DNA from: Pseudomonas moraviensis
Lineage (GTDB): Bacteria > Pseudomonadota > Gammaproteobacteria > Pseudomonadales > Pseudomonadaceae
Assembly (NCBI RefSeq): GCF_900105805.1
Contig: NZ_LT629788.1
Span: forward strand, 2,294,001 to 2,358,000
Reading direction: 5' to 3'
Length of the DNA stretch: 64,000 nt
In this document: piece by piece, positions 54,272 through 63,296 of the stretch
How the letters are laid out: each line of letters starts with the position of its first letter
How positions within the stretch are numbered: the first letter of the stretch is position 1
Notes under the pieces: model-generated
What the model was told of the DNA's origin: nothing
What the model saw: only the letters and a program-made list of their open reading frames with translations
Database searches by the model: none
Made by a program: the position numbers and the translations under genes

Positions 54272-55192
54272 GTGATCATCCAAAATCCTGCTGGCGATCC
54301 ACTCTCTGCCGTATTGGCGCTCTCTGAACTGCGCGCAGCCTGTTCGGTTCGTTTGCAGGCGGGAGGCATCTGGGCGCTGCGCTTTCAACCCATCGAACTG
54401 AAATTCAATGTCGTGCGACGAGGCGAATGCTGGCTGCGCATGCAGGGTCTGCCGGCGCAGTTGCTGCAGGCCGGCGACTGTTTTGTGGTATCGCGCACGC
54501 CGTTCATTCTCGCCAGCGGCGTCGATGTCGAAGCGGTGAATGCAGCGGATGTTTTCGCCCATGACGGTGCCTCGGCGACGTTCGGCATCGGCGAGGGAGT
54601 CGAGTTGCTGGGAGGCAGCGTGTCGTTGTCGGGTCCAGGCGCGACGGAGCTGCTTGAGGTGCTGCCAACCTCGCTGATCATTCGCGCCGAGACCGCGGGT
54701 GCTTCGTCGTTCGGCTGGCTGCTCGATGAACTGGGCCGCGAATGGCCTTCGCAGCAGGCCGGCTCGCAGGCAATGTGCAACGATCTGCTGCGGCTGATCT
54801 TCATCCATGCGCTGCGTCATCACATCAACAGCGCCGATGCCGAACAACTGGCCTGGCTGGGCGGGCTGCGGGAGCCAGCGATTGCCGGCGTGTTGCGCGC
54901 CATTCACGCGGCTCCGGAACAACCCTGGCGACTGACTCAAATGGCCGAAATAGCCTGCATGTCGCGATCGGGTTTCGCTGCGCTGTTCAAGACACGCATG
55001 GGCCTGGCACCGGTCGAATACGCCACACGCTGGCGGATGCGCGTGGCCGCGTTTCGCTTGCGCAATGGTCGGGACAATGTGGCGACTGTCGCCGCTTCGC
55101 TGGGCTATCTGTCCGACGCAGCCTTTGGCGCGGCCTTCCGCCGGGTGCATGGAATATCGCCGGGGCAATACCGCCGCGATCCGTCGCTATAG
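54272..55192 (+). CDS. AraC-family transcriptional regulator
   Basis: A 306-aa regulator with a GTG start. The N-terminal cupin_6-like sensor (ECWLRMQGLPAQLLQAGDCF) is joined to a C-terminal helix-turn-helix pair (RLTQMAEIACMSRSGFAALF, VATVAASLGYLSDAAFGAAF, then RRVHGISPGQYR). It is divergent from the SDR gene. Confidence 0.87.
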   Translation: MIIQNPAGDPLSAVLALSELRAACSVRLQAGGIWALRFQPIELKFNVVRRGECWLRMQGLPAQLLQAGDCFVVSRTPFILASGVDVEAVNAADVFAHDGASATFGIGEGVELLGGSVSLSGPGATELLEVLPTSLIIRAETAGASSFGWLLDELGREWPSQQAGSQAMCNDLLRLIFIHALRHHINSADAEQLAWLGGLREPAIAGVLRAIHAAPEQPWRLTQMAEIACMSRSGFAALFKTRMGLAPVEYATRWRMRVAAFRLRNGRDNVATVAASLGYLSDAAFGAAFRRVHGISPGQYRRDPSL

Positions 55193-55252
55193 AACAAGCG
55201 CCGGTTGATCGAGGTTATGATCGCGACAACCGCCGCCAAGGACATGCCTGCC

Positions 55253-55696
55253 ATGAAAACCCGCCCTACCCCCGCGCCATTGCTCGAGCCCGGCGAAACC
55301 GTGGTGCTGTTCGACGGCGTGTGCAAGCTCTGCAACGGCTGGGCGCGCTTTCTGATACGCCATGATCAACAGCGTCGCGTGCGTCTGGCGGCGGTGCAAT
55401 CGCCCGAGGGCCAGGCCTTGCTCGCGTGGGCCGGTTTGCCGCTGGATGAGTTCGACACCATGGCGGTGATTCGCGACCGGCATTACTGGGAGCGTTCCGA
55501 TGCGTTTCTCGAAGTGGTCGGGCAATTGCCGGGGCGCTGGCAGCCACTGAAACTGCTGCGGATACTCCCACGCGGGCTGCGCGACTGGGCTTACGATCGC
55601 ATCGCCCTGAACCGCTATCGGCTGTTCGGCAAGTACGACACCTGCCTGCTTCCAACAGCGGATCATGAAAGCCGTTTTCTAAAGGCCCGCGGCTGA
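55253..55696 (+). CDS. DCC-family (DUF393) thiol-disulphide oxidoreductase-like protein
   Basis: A 147-aa protein starting at 55253, with AAGGAC about 9 bases upstream. The DCC signature DGVCKLCN is near residue 26; the rest (AAVQSPEGQALLAWAGL, RDRHYWERSDAFLEVVGQL) matches the family. Members are predicted thioredoxin-fold oxidoreductases of unclear substrate. Its end overlaps the convergent DUF2269 gene by 18 bp. Confidence 0.9.
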   Translation: MKTRPTPAPLLEPGETVVLFDGVCKLCNGWARFLIRHDQQRRVRLAAVQSPEGQALLAWAGLPLDEFDTMAVIRDRHYWERSDAFLEVVGQLPGRWQPLKLLRILPRGLRDWAYDRIALNRYRLFGKYDTCLLPTADHESRFLKARG

Positions 55697-56176
55697 TCCG
55701 ATCAGTTGCAGAGGCGTCATCTTCGTCACCATCATCAGCACGATGACAAACATCCCGGCGAACCCGGCGATGCCCATCCAGAACCACCAGCGGTACGTGC
55801 TCGCGTAGCGATCATCCAGAAGCTGGCCACCCTCGCCCGCGCTCAACGCCATGCTCTGCAAACGCTTTTGCAAGACCAGCACCGGCAGCCACAACGCGCC
55901 CACACAGAAGAAAATGATCAGCGAAGTCAGCAGCCATTCAGTGCTCATCGACAGCCCCGAAAGGCGCATCAGCAGATAGCCGGTGATGACCTGCACAACC
56001 CCTGCCGGCGTGGTGATCCACGTATCGAAACGCACCACCATCCGTGCGACATGGGCGATCACTTGCGGGTTGCCGCTGCGGCTGGCGGCGATCAGGTAGA
56101 GGTAGGAGCCCATGCCGAAACCAAAGAGGAAAATCGCCGCGATTACATGCAGGTATTTCAGACAGAGATAGAGCAT
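55679..56176 (-). CDS. DUF2269 family integral membrane protein
   Basis: A 165-aa four-helix membrane protein (YLHVIAAIFLFGFGMGSYLY, TPAGVVQVITGYLLMRLSGL, SLIIFFCVGALWLPVLVLQ, GIAGFAGMFVIVLMMV). Histidines in the first helix and the DUF2269 layout are typical. It starts 1 bp after the stop of the saccharopine-dehydrogenase-like gene, so the two form an operon. Function unknown. Confidence 0.85.
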   Translation of the reverse strand: MLYLCLKYLHVIAAIFLFGFGMGSYLYLIAASRSGNPQVIAHVARMVVRFDTWITTPAGVVQVITGYLLMRLSGLSMSTEWLLTSLIIFFCVGALWLPVLVLQKRLQSMALSAGEGGQLLDDRYASTYRWWFWMGIAGFAGMFVIVLMMVTKMTPLQLIGSAAGL

Positions 56177-56177
56177 C

Positions 56178-57305
56178 TCAACGCTGCCCTTCGGCGAACT
56201 GCACCGACAGACTCAGATTGGCGGGATCGTTGATCGCCGTCAGATATTCCTCGACGCTGATTTCGCCAACGCACGGCCGCGCGCCGGCCTGCGGTACATA
56301 ACCCCGGGCCATTTTGCTGGCGAGGGCGACGGCGGCGCAGCTGGGGATTTCCGGGCCTTTGTCATTCAGCGCGGTGAGTTGCGCGGTCATGCTCAGCGGC
56401 TGGCCGTCGACACCAGTGCCGCGAACATCGATGTACATCGCGCTTTTGCCATCACCGAAACGCTCGAACCACGTGCCCAGTCGATGCAGACGCGCCGCCC
56501 AGCGCTGATGATCGCGCACCAGACCGAAGCGCAAGGCCTGCGCCAGCAAGGCGTTGGCGACACCGCCGAGTTTCAGGCCGGCGCCGGCCTTGAAGCGCAG
56601 CGTCTGTGCTCCATAGCGGCGGGCGAAAATATCCATGTCCGGCACATCGACATTGGCCAGCACCCGCGTGCCCAGTTGCGGCATGCTGCGCAGGGTCAGA
56701 TCGAGCCAGCCCAATACTTCGTGAGTCTGGCCATTCTTCAACTGCCTGATCGATTTGCCGGCATAAGCGAGCACGCCTTCGACCGTGGACAGCCCAGGCA
56801 TCTTCGCCGAGGAAGAAATGCCATGCTCGATCGAATCGACCCGCGCAAAACGCGAGCGCTGCTGATCGATGATCGCCGAAGACAAGGTCGGCACCGAGCT
56901 GCAGCCGCTGAGCAGCGCCACCCCAGCCTCCTTGGCGCGGGCGTCAAGCACATCGATGCCGTTGACGAAGGTGCGGCAGTCAGCCAGATCGCAATAATTC
57001 ACACCGCCGCTGATGCAGCTTTCAGCGACCGCGTAGGACTGCCCCTGAAACGGCCCGCCGGTGTGCACCACCAATTGAATGTTCAGCTCGCGCAACGCCG
57101 ATTGAAACCCCGCGCCCAGCGCATCGCCGCACCAGCCTTGGCTGGTACGGCCCGATTGCGCTTGCAGCTCTTCGACCTTGCGCTGCAACTTGCGCGCATC
57201 GCGGCCCGACAACACCAACTCAATCTCTGGCATCTGCGCCAGATGCCGACAAACGATACTGCCGAAATTGCCGTAACCACCGACGACCATCACCCTGAAT
57301 CCCAT
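56178..57305 (-). CDS. saccharopine dehydrogenase-like NAD(P)-binding protein
   Basis: A 375-aa protein with an N-terminal Rossmann motif (VMVVGGYGNFGSIVCRHLAQ) and the conserved VVHTGGPFQGQSYAVAESCI, YCDLADCRTFVNGI segments of the Sacchrp_dh_NADP family. The real substrate is unlikely to be saccharopine. It is first in an operon with the DUF2269 membrane protein. Confidence 0.85.
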   Translation of the reverse strand: MGFRVMVVGGYGNFGSIVCRHLAQMPEIELVLSGRDARKLQRKVEELQAQSGRTSQGWCGDALGAGFQSALRELNIQLVVHTGGPFQGQSYAVAESCISGGVNYCDLADCRTFVNGIDVLDARAKEAGVALLSGCSSVPTLSSAIIDQQRSRFARVDSIEHGISSSAKMPGLSTVEGVLAYAGKSIRQLKNGQTHEVLGWLDLTLRSMPQLGTRVLANVDVPDMDIFARRYGAQTLRFKAGAGLKLGGVANALLAQALRFGLVRDHQRWAARLHRLGTWFERFGDGKSAMYIDVRGTGVDGQPLSMTAQLTALNDKGPEIPSCAAVALASKMARGYVPQAGARPCVGEISVEEYLTAINDPANLSLSVQFAEGQR

Positions 57306-57364
57306 TGCCCTGTCCCTGTTCCAGCCTAAACATGTGGCGCAGAGGATATAGGCCGCAGCGGCAC

Positions 57365-57892
57365 TCAGAAATTTATTTTGAAACCCAGCATTGCGTCATA
57401 GCCATGGCTGTCGCCATCAAAGCCCTGCCGATAACCGGCGGACGCGGTCAATGTAGTGCGTTGGTTGGCCTGATAATCGACCCCGAGATTGACCTCGCCC
57501 CACGTGCCCTGAATGTCCGACTCGAACGGGATGTAACCCGACTCAGAGGAAAATTCAGTCTTCGGCTGGCCTTTGAATTCATGCCAGACGCTGGGCCGAA
57601 TCCACGCGTTGGTGCGCCGCGCACTCTTGTCGACACCCTCGGTTTCCCAGTCCCTGGCGATGCGCACGCCGGCGCGGCCGACCAGCGAATCGACGTCCTT
57701 GAAACGCACCTTGGCGCCGGCGTCGTCGCTGCTGTCCAGGTCGACGTAGCTGTAGATCGCCTGCAATTGCGGCTCGATGTACCAGTTTTTATCGAATTCA
57801 TAGGGATAGCCGTTTTCTAGCGAGGCGGTGTAGCCCCAGCCACGGGTTTTCAGTTTTTCCAGGTCATTGGGCTTGGCTTCGATACCGTCCAT
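57365..57892 (-). pseudogene. autotransporter beta-barrel remnant
   Basis: A 175-aa ORF that reads as the C-terminal part of an autotransporter barrel: LKTRGWGYTASLENGYPYEF, NWYIEPQLQAIYSYVDLDSS, LVGRAGVRIARDWE, NAWIRPSVWHEFKG, GEVNLGVDYQAN, ending MLGFKINF. No signal peptide or passenger is present, so it cannot be secreted as such. An SD-like GGGAGG stands before the ATG at 57892. A degenerate REP half (57951-57969) lies just upstream, perhaps marking the deletion point. Confidence 0.72.
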
Positions 57893-57950
57893 TGAAAACC
57901 TCCCTATCTCACGCTTCACAACGGCTGAATGCCTGCCCAGCCTGTGGAAT

Positions 57951-57969
57951 TGAGCAGGCTCACTCCCAC
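57951..57969. repeat. single REP-like half
   Basis: TGAGCAGGCTCACTCCCAC resembles one arm of the window's REPINs without a partner. It lies between the barrel remnant and the PLDc_N-like gene. Confidence 0.6.
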
Positions 57970-58093
57970 AAACAGGTGCGCTGTCCGCGCTAACAACTCT
58001 AGTCGGTATTTTCAGGTGAGCGCCGCCGGGCAAAAAGAATGAACCCAACGCCCCTCTCGTCGCCTAACGCACAGACCATCAGGAGTTAAGCCT

Positions 58094-58309
58094 ATGCAAA
58101 TCGAAACCGTGTGGATCGTGTTGGCGGTCATTCTCGTGCTGATCGAGCTTTGGGCCATCAACCGGGTGCGCAAAAGCCAGGGGAAATCCAGTAGTAAAGG
58201 CGTGTGGATCGTGCTGATCGTGTTCGTGCCGCTGTTCGGCCTGATCGCCTGGGCACTGGCGGGACCCAAGCATGTCGGGCGGATTTCGCCTTCACAGGCC
58301 AACCGCTGA
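58094..58309 (+). CDS. PLDc_N-domain small membrane protein
   Basis: A 71-aa protein with CAGGAG SD and two membrane helices (TVWIVLAVILVLIELWAI, GVWIVLIVFVPLFGLIAWAL), matching the phospholipase-D nuclease N-terminal type found alone in many bacteria. Function unknown. Confidence 0.85.
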   Translation: MQIETVWIVLAVILVLIELWAINRVRKSQGKSSSKGVWIVLIVFVPLFGLIAWALAGPKHVGRISPSQANR

Positions 58310-58344
58310 AGCACGAGCGCAGGCCTGTCTCAAGCATCATCCAC

Positions 58345-58364
58345 AGCCCGGCATTTGCCGGGCT
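58345..58364 (+). terminator. terminator-like hairpin
   Basis: AGCCCGGCA / TGCCGGGCT arms with a 2-nt loop, then TGTTAT. It follows the PLDc_N-like gene at 36 bp. Confidence 0.7.
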
Positions 58365-58566
58365 TGTTATATGCAATGTCCGCCGAGCGGATATCTTGCA
58401 GGCTGCACGAAGGCGTTCTGCCTGCTTCTGCGCCAGCCCTTGATTTACGCGGGTTGCGCTTGATCGCCGAGTTGGCATGAGTCCTGCGATAGCCTCTTAC
58501 TGAATACACAGCAGCGCAAAAAAAAGAACGCTGTGTTCAATCCGTGAAAAGCAGAGGCGACAAAAA

Positions 58567-59043
58567 ATGAATGCCATCGACCTTCTCAAAGCCGACCATG
58601 AAAAAGTCAAAGCCATCCTCAGCCAACTGAGTGAATCCACCGACCGTGCGCTGAAAAAACGCGGCGAGTTGCTGGGCAAACTGGAAATGGAAATCACCAT
58701 CCATACTCGCCTGGAAGAGGAAATCCTGTATCCCGCGTTCAAGGAAGCCGGCAGCAAGGAAGAAGACATCATGTACTACGAAGCCAAGGAAGAGCACCGC
58801 ACCGTGGATTCGCTGGTGCTGCCTGATCTGAAAGAGACGGATCCAGGCACCCCGGAATTTGCCGGCCGGGTCAAAGTGGTCAAGGAACTGCTGGAACACC
58901 ACATCAAAGAGGAAGAAGAAGAGATGTTCCCCAAAGCGCAGAAGCTGCTGGGCAAGGCCAAGCTCGAGGAACTGGGCGCACAAATGGAAGCCATGAAGGC
59001 GAGCCACAAAAAGCAAATGGCGACCAACAACATCGCCGCGTAA
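58567..59043 (+). CDS. hemerythrin-domain protein
   Basis: A 158-aa helical protein. Hemerythrin/HHE-type residues are seen in MNAIDLLKADHEKVKAIL, EITIHTRLEEEILYP, EAKEEHRTVDSLVLP and LEHHIKEEEEEMFP. It may bind a di-iron centre and sense or buffer oxygen, NO or iron. The SD is weak (GAGGCG). A strong terminator follows. Confidence 0.92.
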   Translation: MNAIDLLKADHEKVKAILSQLSESTDRALKKRGELLGKLEMEITIHTRLEEEILYPAFKEAGSKEEDIMYYEAKEEHRTVDSLVLPDLKETDPGTPEFAGRVKVVKELLEHHIKEEEEEMFPKAQKLLGKAKLEELGAQMEAMKASHKKQMATNNIAA

Positions 59044-59061
59044 AGCGCTGAAGTTACCAAG

Positions 59062-59088
59062 GCCCGGCAGCAATGCCGGGCTTTTTTT
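59062..59088 (+). terminator. Rho-independent terminator after the hemerythrin gene
   Basis: GCCCGGCA / TGCCGGGC with GCAA loop and seven T, 19 bp after the stop. Confidence 0.93.
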
Positions 59089-59123
59089 GTGCGCCGACAC
59101 TGGATTTCCTATATCGGCGCAAT

Positions 59124-59218
59124 CCCTGTAGGAGTGAGCCTGCTCGCGATAGCGTCAGGTCAGCCAGAGCATCTATGACTGACACTCCGCCTTCGCGAGC
59201 AGGCTCACTCCTACAGGG
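59124..59218. repeat. REPIN (GTAGGAGTGAGCC type)
   Basis: Arms CCCTGTAGGAGTGAGCCTGC... at 59124-59149 and complement 59193-59218 between the convergent hemerythrin and LysR genes. Confidence 0.9.
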
Positions 59219-59246
59219 ACGGGTGTGGCGCTGAGAGCTGTGGTGT

Positions 59247-60173
59247 TCAAACGGCCCAAGGTGGCGCCGGATCGAATTTCGCTTCGATCCATTCCTTGAA
59301 CGCCACCACTGCCGCCGCTGGAAACCGCGATGAAGGTCTGACCAGATAGACCCCTCCCGCCGAATCCAGCTGCCAGTCGGGCAGTACCCGGATCAACCGC
59401 CCTGCCGCAAGATCGCGGCTCATCAGCCAGTCGCCGGCACCGAGTATGCCGGCGTCGGCGCGGGCGGCGGCGAGGAGGGATTCGCTGTCGCTGGCGGTCA
59501 GGTTGCCGCGTGGCGTGATGGTCTGCAGTTCATCGCCGCGATGCAGGCGCCACAACGGGAACGACGCCAGCCCGCTGAAGCGCAGGCAATTGAGCTGCAA
59601 TAGATCCTGCGGTGTTTGCGGCATGCCATGCGCCTCGATGTAGGCTGGCGATGCGCAGAGAATCCGGCGATGGTCACTGAGCTTTTTCGCGATCAGCCGA
59701 TTGTCGTCCAGTTCGCCGATGCGGATGGCCGCGTCGAAGCCTTGCTCAATGATATCGACGAGGCCTTCGCTGTAATCGGCGACCACTGAGACGTGCGGAT
59801 GGGCCTTGAGAAACTCCGGCAACATCGGCCCCAGCCACAGGCGCCCCATCGCAGCCGGCAAGGCCAGACGCAACGTGCCGCGCACTTCGCTGGCGCCCTG
59901 CACCGCTTGTTGCTGCGCCTCGTTCATCAGCTCGACGGCTGCGCGCAGGCGCTGTTCGAGTTGCAGGCCGGCCTCGGTGATGCGCACGTGTCGCGTCGAG
60001 CGCTCGACCAGCCGCACACCCAAACGTTTTTCCATCGCAGCAAGGCGCTTGGAAACGATGGTCGGATGGCGCTGCAACAAACGCCCCGCCGCGACGAACG
60101 AGCCTTGTGCGGCGACGGCGAGAAAGGCAGCGATCTCATCGCTGTGCGGATTGCTCAGAACATCCAGATTCAT
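59247..60173 (-). CDS. LysR-family transcriptional regulator
   Basis: A 308-aa CrgA-type LysR regulator (FVAAGRLLQRHPTIVSKRLA, RLVERSTRHVRITEAGLQLE; effector part EVRGTLRLALPAAMGRLWLG). It overlaps the preceding quinone-reductase-like gene by 4 bp (ATGA), so the regulator is translated from the same mRNA, an unusual arrangement for a LysR and its target. Confidence 0.9.
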   Translation of the reverse strand: MNLDVLSNPHSDEIAAFLAVAAQGSFVAAGRLLQRHPTIVSKRLAAMEKRLGVRLVERSTRHVRITEAGLQLEQRLRAAVELMNEAQQQAVQGASEVRGTLRLALPAAMGRLWLGPMLPEFLKAHPHVSVVADYSEGLVDIIEQGFDAAIRIGELDDNRLIAKKLSDHRRILCASPAYIEAHGMPQTPQDLLQLNCLRFSGLASFPLWRLHRGDELQTITPRGNLTASDSESLLAAARADAGILGAGDWLMSRDLAAGRLIRVLPDWQLDSAGGVYLVRPSSRFPAAAVVAFKEWIEAKFDPAPPWAV

Positions 60174-61144
60174 GGTTTTAGAATGATCGCCCCTGATGAC
60201 CGCCCCGACTCCAGATCGGCATGCGCTTGTGCCGCGTCGGCTAATGGATAACGCGCACGGATCTGCGGCGTGATGATACTGGCAGCAACAGCGGCCAACA
60301 CATCTTGCGCACGTTCCTGGTATTCGGCTGTTGTAGCGGTATGCGCTGCCAGCGATGGACGGGTCAGGAACAGCGAGCCCTTGGCATTCAGGGTGGCGAT
60401 TTCCACCGCTGCCGGCGCGCCGGTCTGCGCGCCAAACGAGACCATCAGCCCACGTGGACGCAAGCTGTCCAGCGACGCCTGAAAAGACACCCGGCCAATC
60501 GGGTCATACACCACGTCGACCTTGCGCCCCTCGGTGATACGCATCACATCGGCGGCGAGGGTCTCGGCATTGAACACCAGCACTTCGTCACAGCCCGACG
60601 CGCGAGCCTTGTCGACACTGGCCTGTTTCGACACCACACCGATCACCGTCGCGCCAAGGTGTTTGGCCCACGGCACCATGATTTCCCCCAGACCACCTGC
60701 GACACCATAAAGCAACATTGTCGTGCCCGGCCCGACCGGGTAAGTCGCTTTCAGCAGGTATTGCGCGGTGATGCCCTTGAACAGCACCGCTGCCGCGTCT
60801 TCGAACGACAGTTCATCGGGGATTTTCACCAGACGCTCTGCCGGAAACAGCCGCGCCGAGGCGTAACCGCCCAAAGGACCGGTAGCATAAGCGACCCGAT
60901 CACCGACCCGCACATTGCTCACGCCGGCGCCGACAGCCGCGACCCGCCCCGCGCCCTCCAGACCCAGCCCCGACGGCAACGCCACCGGCACCGCGCCTTT
61001 GCGTTGGCTGACATCGAGGTAATTGACGCCCACCGCCTCTTGCTCCAGCCAGACTTCGCCAGGCCCGGGGGGTTGCTCGCTGACCGTTTGCAGTTGCAGG
61101 ACGTCCGGAGCGCCGGTTTCGGTGAAGCGGATTGCGTTGACCAT
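60170..61144 (-). CDS. quinone oxidoreductase (QOR-like MDR enzyme)
   Basis: A 324-aa enzyme from 61144 with GGAG upstream. The QOR family features are NAIRFTETGAPDVLQLQTV, GVNYLDVSQRKGAVPVALPS, GLGLEGAGRVAAVGAGV and the Rossmann loop LLYGVAGGLGEIMVPWA. It reduces quinones with NADPH, one electron at a time in the E. coli homologue. Its stop overlaps the start of the downstream LysR gene. Confidence 0.92.
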   Translation of the reverse strand: MVNAIRFTETGAPDVLQLQTVSEQPPGPGEVWLEQEAVGVNYLDVSQRKGAVPVALPSGLGLEGAGRVAAVGAGVSNVRVGDRVAYATGPLGGYASARLFPAERLVKIPDELSFEDAAAVLFKGITAQYLLKATYPVGPGTTMLLYGVAGGLGEIMVPWAKHLGATVIGVVSKQASVDKARASGCDEVLVFNAETLAADVMRITEGRKVDVVYDPIGRVSFQASLDSLRPRGLMVSFGAQTGAPAAVEIATLNAKGSLFLTRPSLAAHTATTAEYQERAQDVLAAVAASIITPQIRARYPLADAAQAHADLESGRSSGAIILKP

Positions 61145-61257
61145 GTTCATCTCCGTCCAGTCATTAACCGTTGAGCTCACTGTGAAAGCTTAGGTTTAGA
61201 TGAACAAGCCGGGTTGGATGCAGTTCATTGCTGCACATCATGCAGCTATCCGATCAT

Positions 61258-61285
61258 AAAAAAGGAGCGGCACTGATGCCACTCC
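61258..61285 (-). terminator. Rho-independent terminator of the CigR/RcnB-like gene
   Basis: On the minus strand GGAGTGGCA / TGCCGCTCC (one G-U pair) with TCAG loop is followed by six T, 12 bases past the stop at 61297. Confidence 0.85.
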
Positions 61286-61296
61286 CCATGGAAACG

Positions 61297-61797
61297 CTAA
61301 TCGAACGCGCCGTTGAGCACCTCGTAGATCAACCCGGTGGCCAGCGCAACGAGGATCAGGTCGGTGCCCACCTGTTGCCATTCGTAGCCGTCATAGTGAG
61401 GCAAATGGCCGAGCAGGCGCCCGTCCAGCTTCTTGGCAATACCCGGTGGCAGCGGCTTGCCACGCGCCAGATTCTTTTGAATGCCCGGCGGCAGCGGCGG
61501 CCCCGGATTCCAGTATTCGCCGCGATAGCCGCCGACGATGCCGAGAATATTGCCGCGATCAACGCTCGGCCCGCCGCCGCGATTGCCGGAGGATGGCTGG
61601 CCTTTGTTGCCATTGCCCTGAGCGCCCCCACCCGGTTTCCCGTGATCCTGCATGTTCTGCGGCTTACCCTTGCCATTGCCCTGGCCACCTTGACCACCCT
61701 GGCCCTTGCCATTGCCGGGGTCGGCCAGTGCAGTCGTGCTGCCCACCACCAGCGCGAGGCAGGACAATGCGGCGATCAATCTGCGAGCTTTTCTCAT
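61297..61797 (-). CDS. CigR/RcnB-family periplasmic or inner-membrane protein
   Basis: A 166-aa protein starting at 61797 (MRKARRL, AAGGAACC SD). A signal peptide ends about TALA/DP, followed by a Gly/Gln/Lys-rich low-complexity stretch (PGNGKGQGGQGGQGNGKGK). The C-terminus has the CigR-type repeat PLPPGIQKNLARGKPLPPGI and a final hydrophobic helix (LILVALATGLIYEVLNG). I recall CigR as a Salmonella anti-virulence protein; the role here is unknown. Confidence 0.85.
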   Translation of the reverse strand: MRKARRLIAALSCLALVVGSTTALADPGNGKGQGGQGGQGNGKGKPQNMQDHGKPGGGAQGNGNKGQPSSGNRGGGPSVDRGNILGIVGGYRGEYWNPGPPLPPGIQKNLARGKPLPPGIAKKLDGRLLGHLPHYDGYEWQQVGTDLILVALATGLIYEVLNGAFD

Positions 61798-61924
61798 GGA
61801 CGGTTCCTTCGGTTCGCGGGGCATCTGGTTCTGAAGCATTGTGCTCAGCTTAGTGGATTTCCCCTTGCTGACCACTCGGCCTTGCGTCAGGATTCCCGTC
61901 CTTTCCACCCGCGATCGAAAAATC

Positions 61925-62083
61925 ATGAATCGTCAAAAGAAGCTGCAGCAGTTGTTCAAGGAAAAGGCCAAAAAGGCCAACGCCAAACTGGCGCCGAAAA
62001 AGCCCAAGTACATCTGCAAGGCTGATCGCCTGAAGCTGGAAGCCGAAGCCGCGCAGGCGCAGGTCGAGAACGTCGAAAGCTGA
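61925..62083 (+). CDS. DUF2986 small basic protein
   Basis: A 52-aa lysine-rich protein (MNRQKKLQQLFKEKAKKANA, PKKPKYICKADRLKL) matching the DUF2986 family as I remember it. No clear SD is seen. It diverges from the CigR-like gene and is convergent with the MFS gene, 1 bp apart. Confidence 0.8.
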   Translation: MNRQKKLQQLFKEKAKKANAKLAPKKPKYICKADRLKLEAEAAQAQVENVES

Positions 62084-62084
62084 G

Positions 62085-63296
62085 TCAGGCTTTCTGCCGC
62101 GACGTCAGCCACGTCATCAGCGCCGCCAGCACCAGCAATGCCGCGCTGGCGAAGAAGGTCAGCCGATAGCCGCTGCCGTCGAACAGCAGACCACCAACGG
62201 TCGACCCCGAAGCGATCGACAACTGCACCACCGCCACCATCAGCCCCCCGCCCGCTTCGGCATCGTCGGGCAGCGTGCGCGCCAGCCACGACCACCAGCC
62301 GACCGGCGCGGCGGTCGCGATCAATCCCCACAAGCCCAGCAACACGAAGGCCGCGACCAGCGAGCTGCCCAGCCCTATAAGTGCCACGGCGATCACCGCC
62401 ATCAACAGCGGAATGGCGATCAGCACGCGATAAAGGCCTTTGTTCAGCACTGAACCGATGACCACGGTGCCGATGAACCCGGCCACACCAATGACCAGCA
62501 AAATCATCGACAGCACTGAAACGTCGACCCGGGTCACGGTTTCGAGAAACGGTCGCAGGTAAGTGAACAGAACGAACTGGCCCATGAAGAACAGACCTGC
62601 ACCGAGCATGCCGAAGGCCACCCGGCGGCTTTTGAACAACGCGAAGACATTGCCCGCGCTGGCTTTGCGTGGCGCGGCGGGGAGCGCAGGCAAGCTGATC
62701 CACTGCCAGAGCAGCGCAATGAGCGCCACCGGTATCAGGCAGAAAAACGCCCCGCGCCAGCCAATCACGCTACCGAGATAACTGCCCAACGGCGCCGCCA
62801 CGACGGTCGCCAGGGCGTTGCCGCTGTTAAAAATCGCCAGTGCCTTGGGCACGCTGGCGGACGGCACCAGACGCATGGCCAGCGCCGCCGACATCGACCA
62901 GAAGCCGCCAATCACCACGCCGATCAATGCGCGACCGATCATGTACACCGTGTAGTTGGGCGCCAGTCCGACCACTAGCCCGGACGCGCACATCAGCGCC
63001 GTCAACAGCAGCAACAGATTTTTGCGATCCATCGAACCAGCAAGCCTGGCGATCGTCAGGCTGGTCAGCACCGCGAACGCGCCGGAGATGGCAATGCCGT
63101 AGCCGGCCAGGCCTTCGCTGATGTGCAGGTCCGTCGCCATCGGCGTGAGCAGACTGACCGGCATGAACTCGGAAGCGATCAGCGCGAAGACACACAAAGT
63201 CATCGCGAAAACGCCGCTCCAGTAAGCCGGTTGCTCGCCAGCGGTGGAGGCGTCCATGGACTGGGCTGTCGGGTTATCGATTACTTGGGCCGTCAT
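62085..63296 (-). CDS. MFS exporter, NepI-like DHA1 family
   Basis: A 403-aa twelve-helix transporter from 63296. The N-terminus (YWSGVFAMTLCVFALIASEF, MPVSLLTPMATDLHISEGLA) resembles E. coli NepI, a purine ribonucleoside exporter, and DHA1 sugar/drug exporters. The basic loop is AGSMDRKNLLLL. It is divergent from a LysR gene at 63428, its probable regulator. Confidence 0.87.
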   Translation of the reverse strand: MTAQVIDNPTAQSMDASTAGEQPAYWSGVFAMTLCVFALIASEFMPVSLLTPMATDLHISEGLAGYGIAISGAFAVLTSLTIARLAGSMDRKNLLLLLTALMCASGLVVGLAPNYTVYMIGRALIGVVIGGFWSMSAALAMRLVPSASVPKALAIFNSGNALATVVAAPLGSYLGSVIGWRGAFFCLIPVALIALLWQWISLPALPAAPRKASAGNVFALFKSRRVAFGMLGAGLFFMGQFVLFTYLRPFLETVTRVDVSVLSMILLVIGVAGFIGTVVIGSVLNKGLYRVLIAIPLLMAVIAVALIGLGSSLVAAFVLLGLWGLIATAAPVGWWSWLARTLPDDAEAGGGLMVAVVQLSIASGSTVGGLLFDGSGYRLTFFASAALLVLAALMTWLTSRQKA

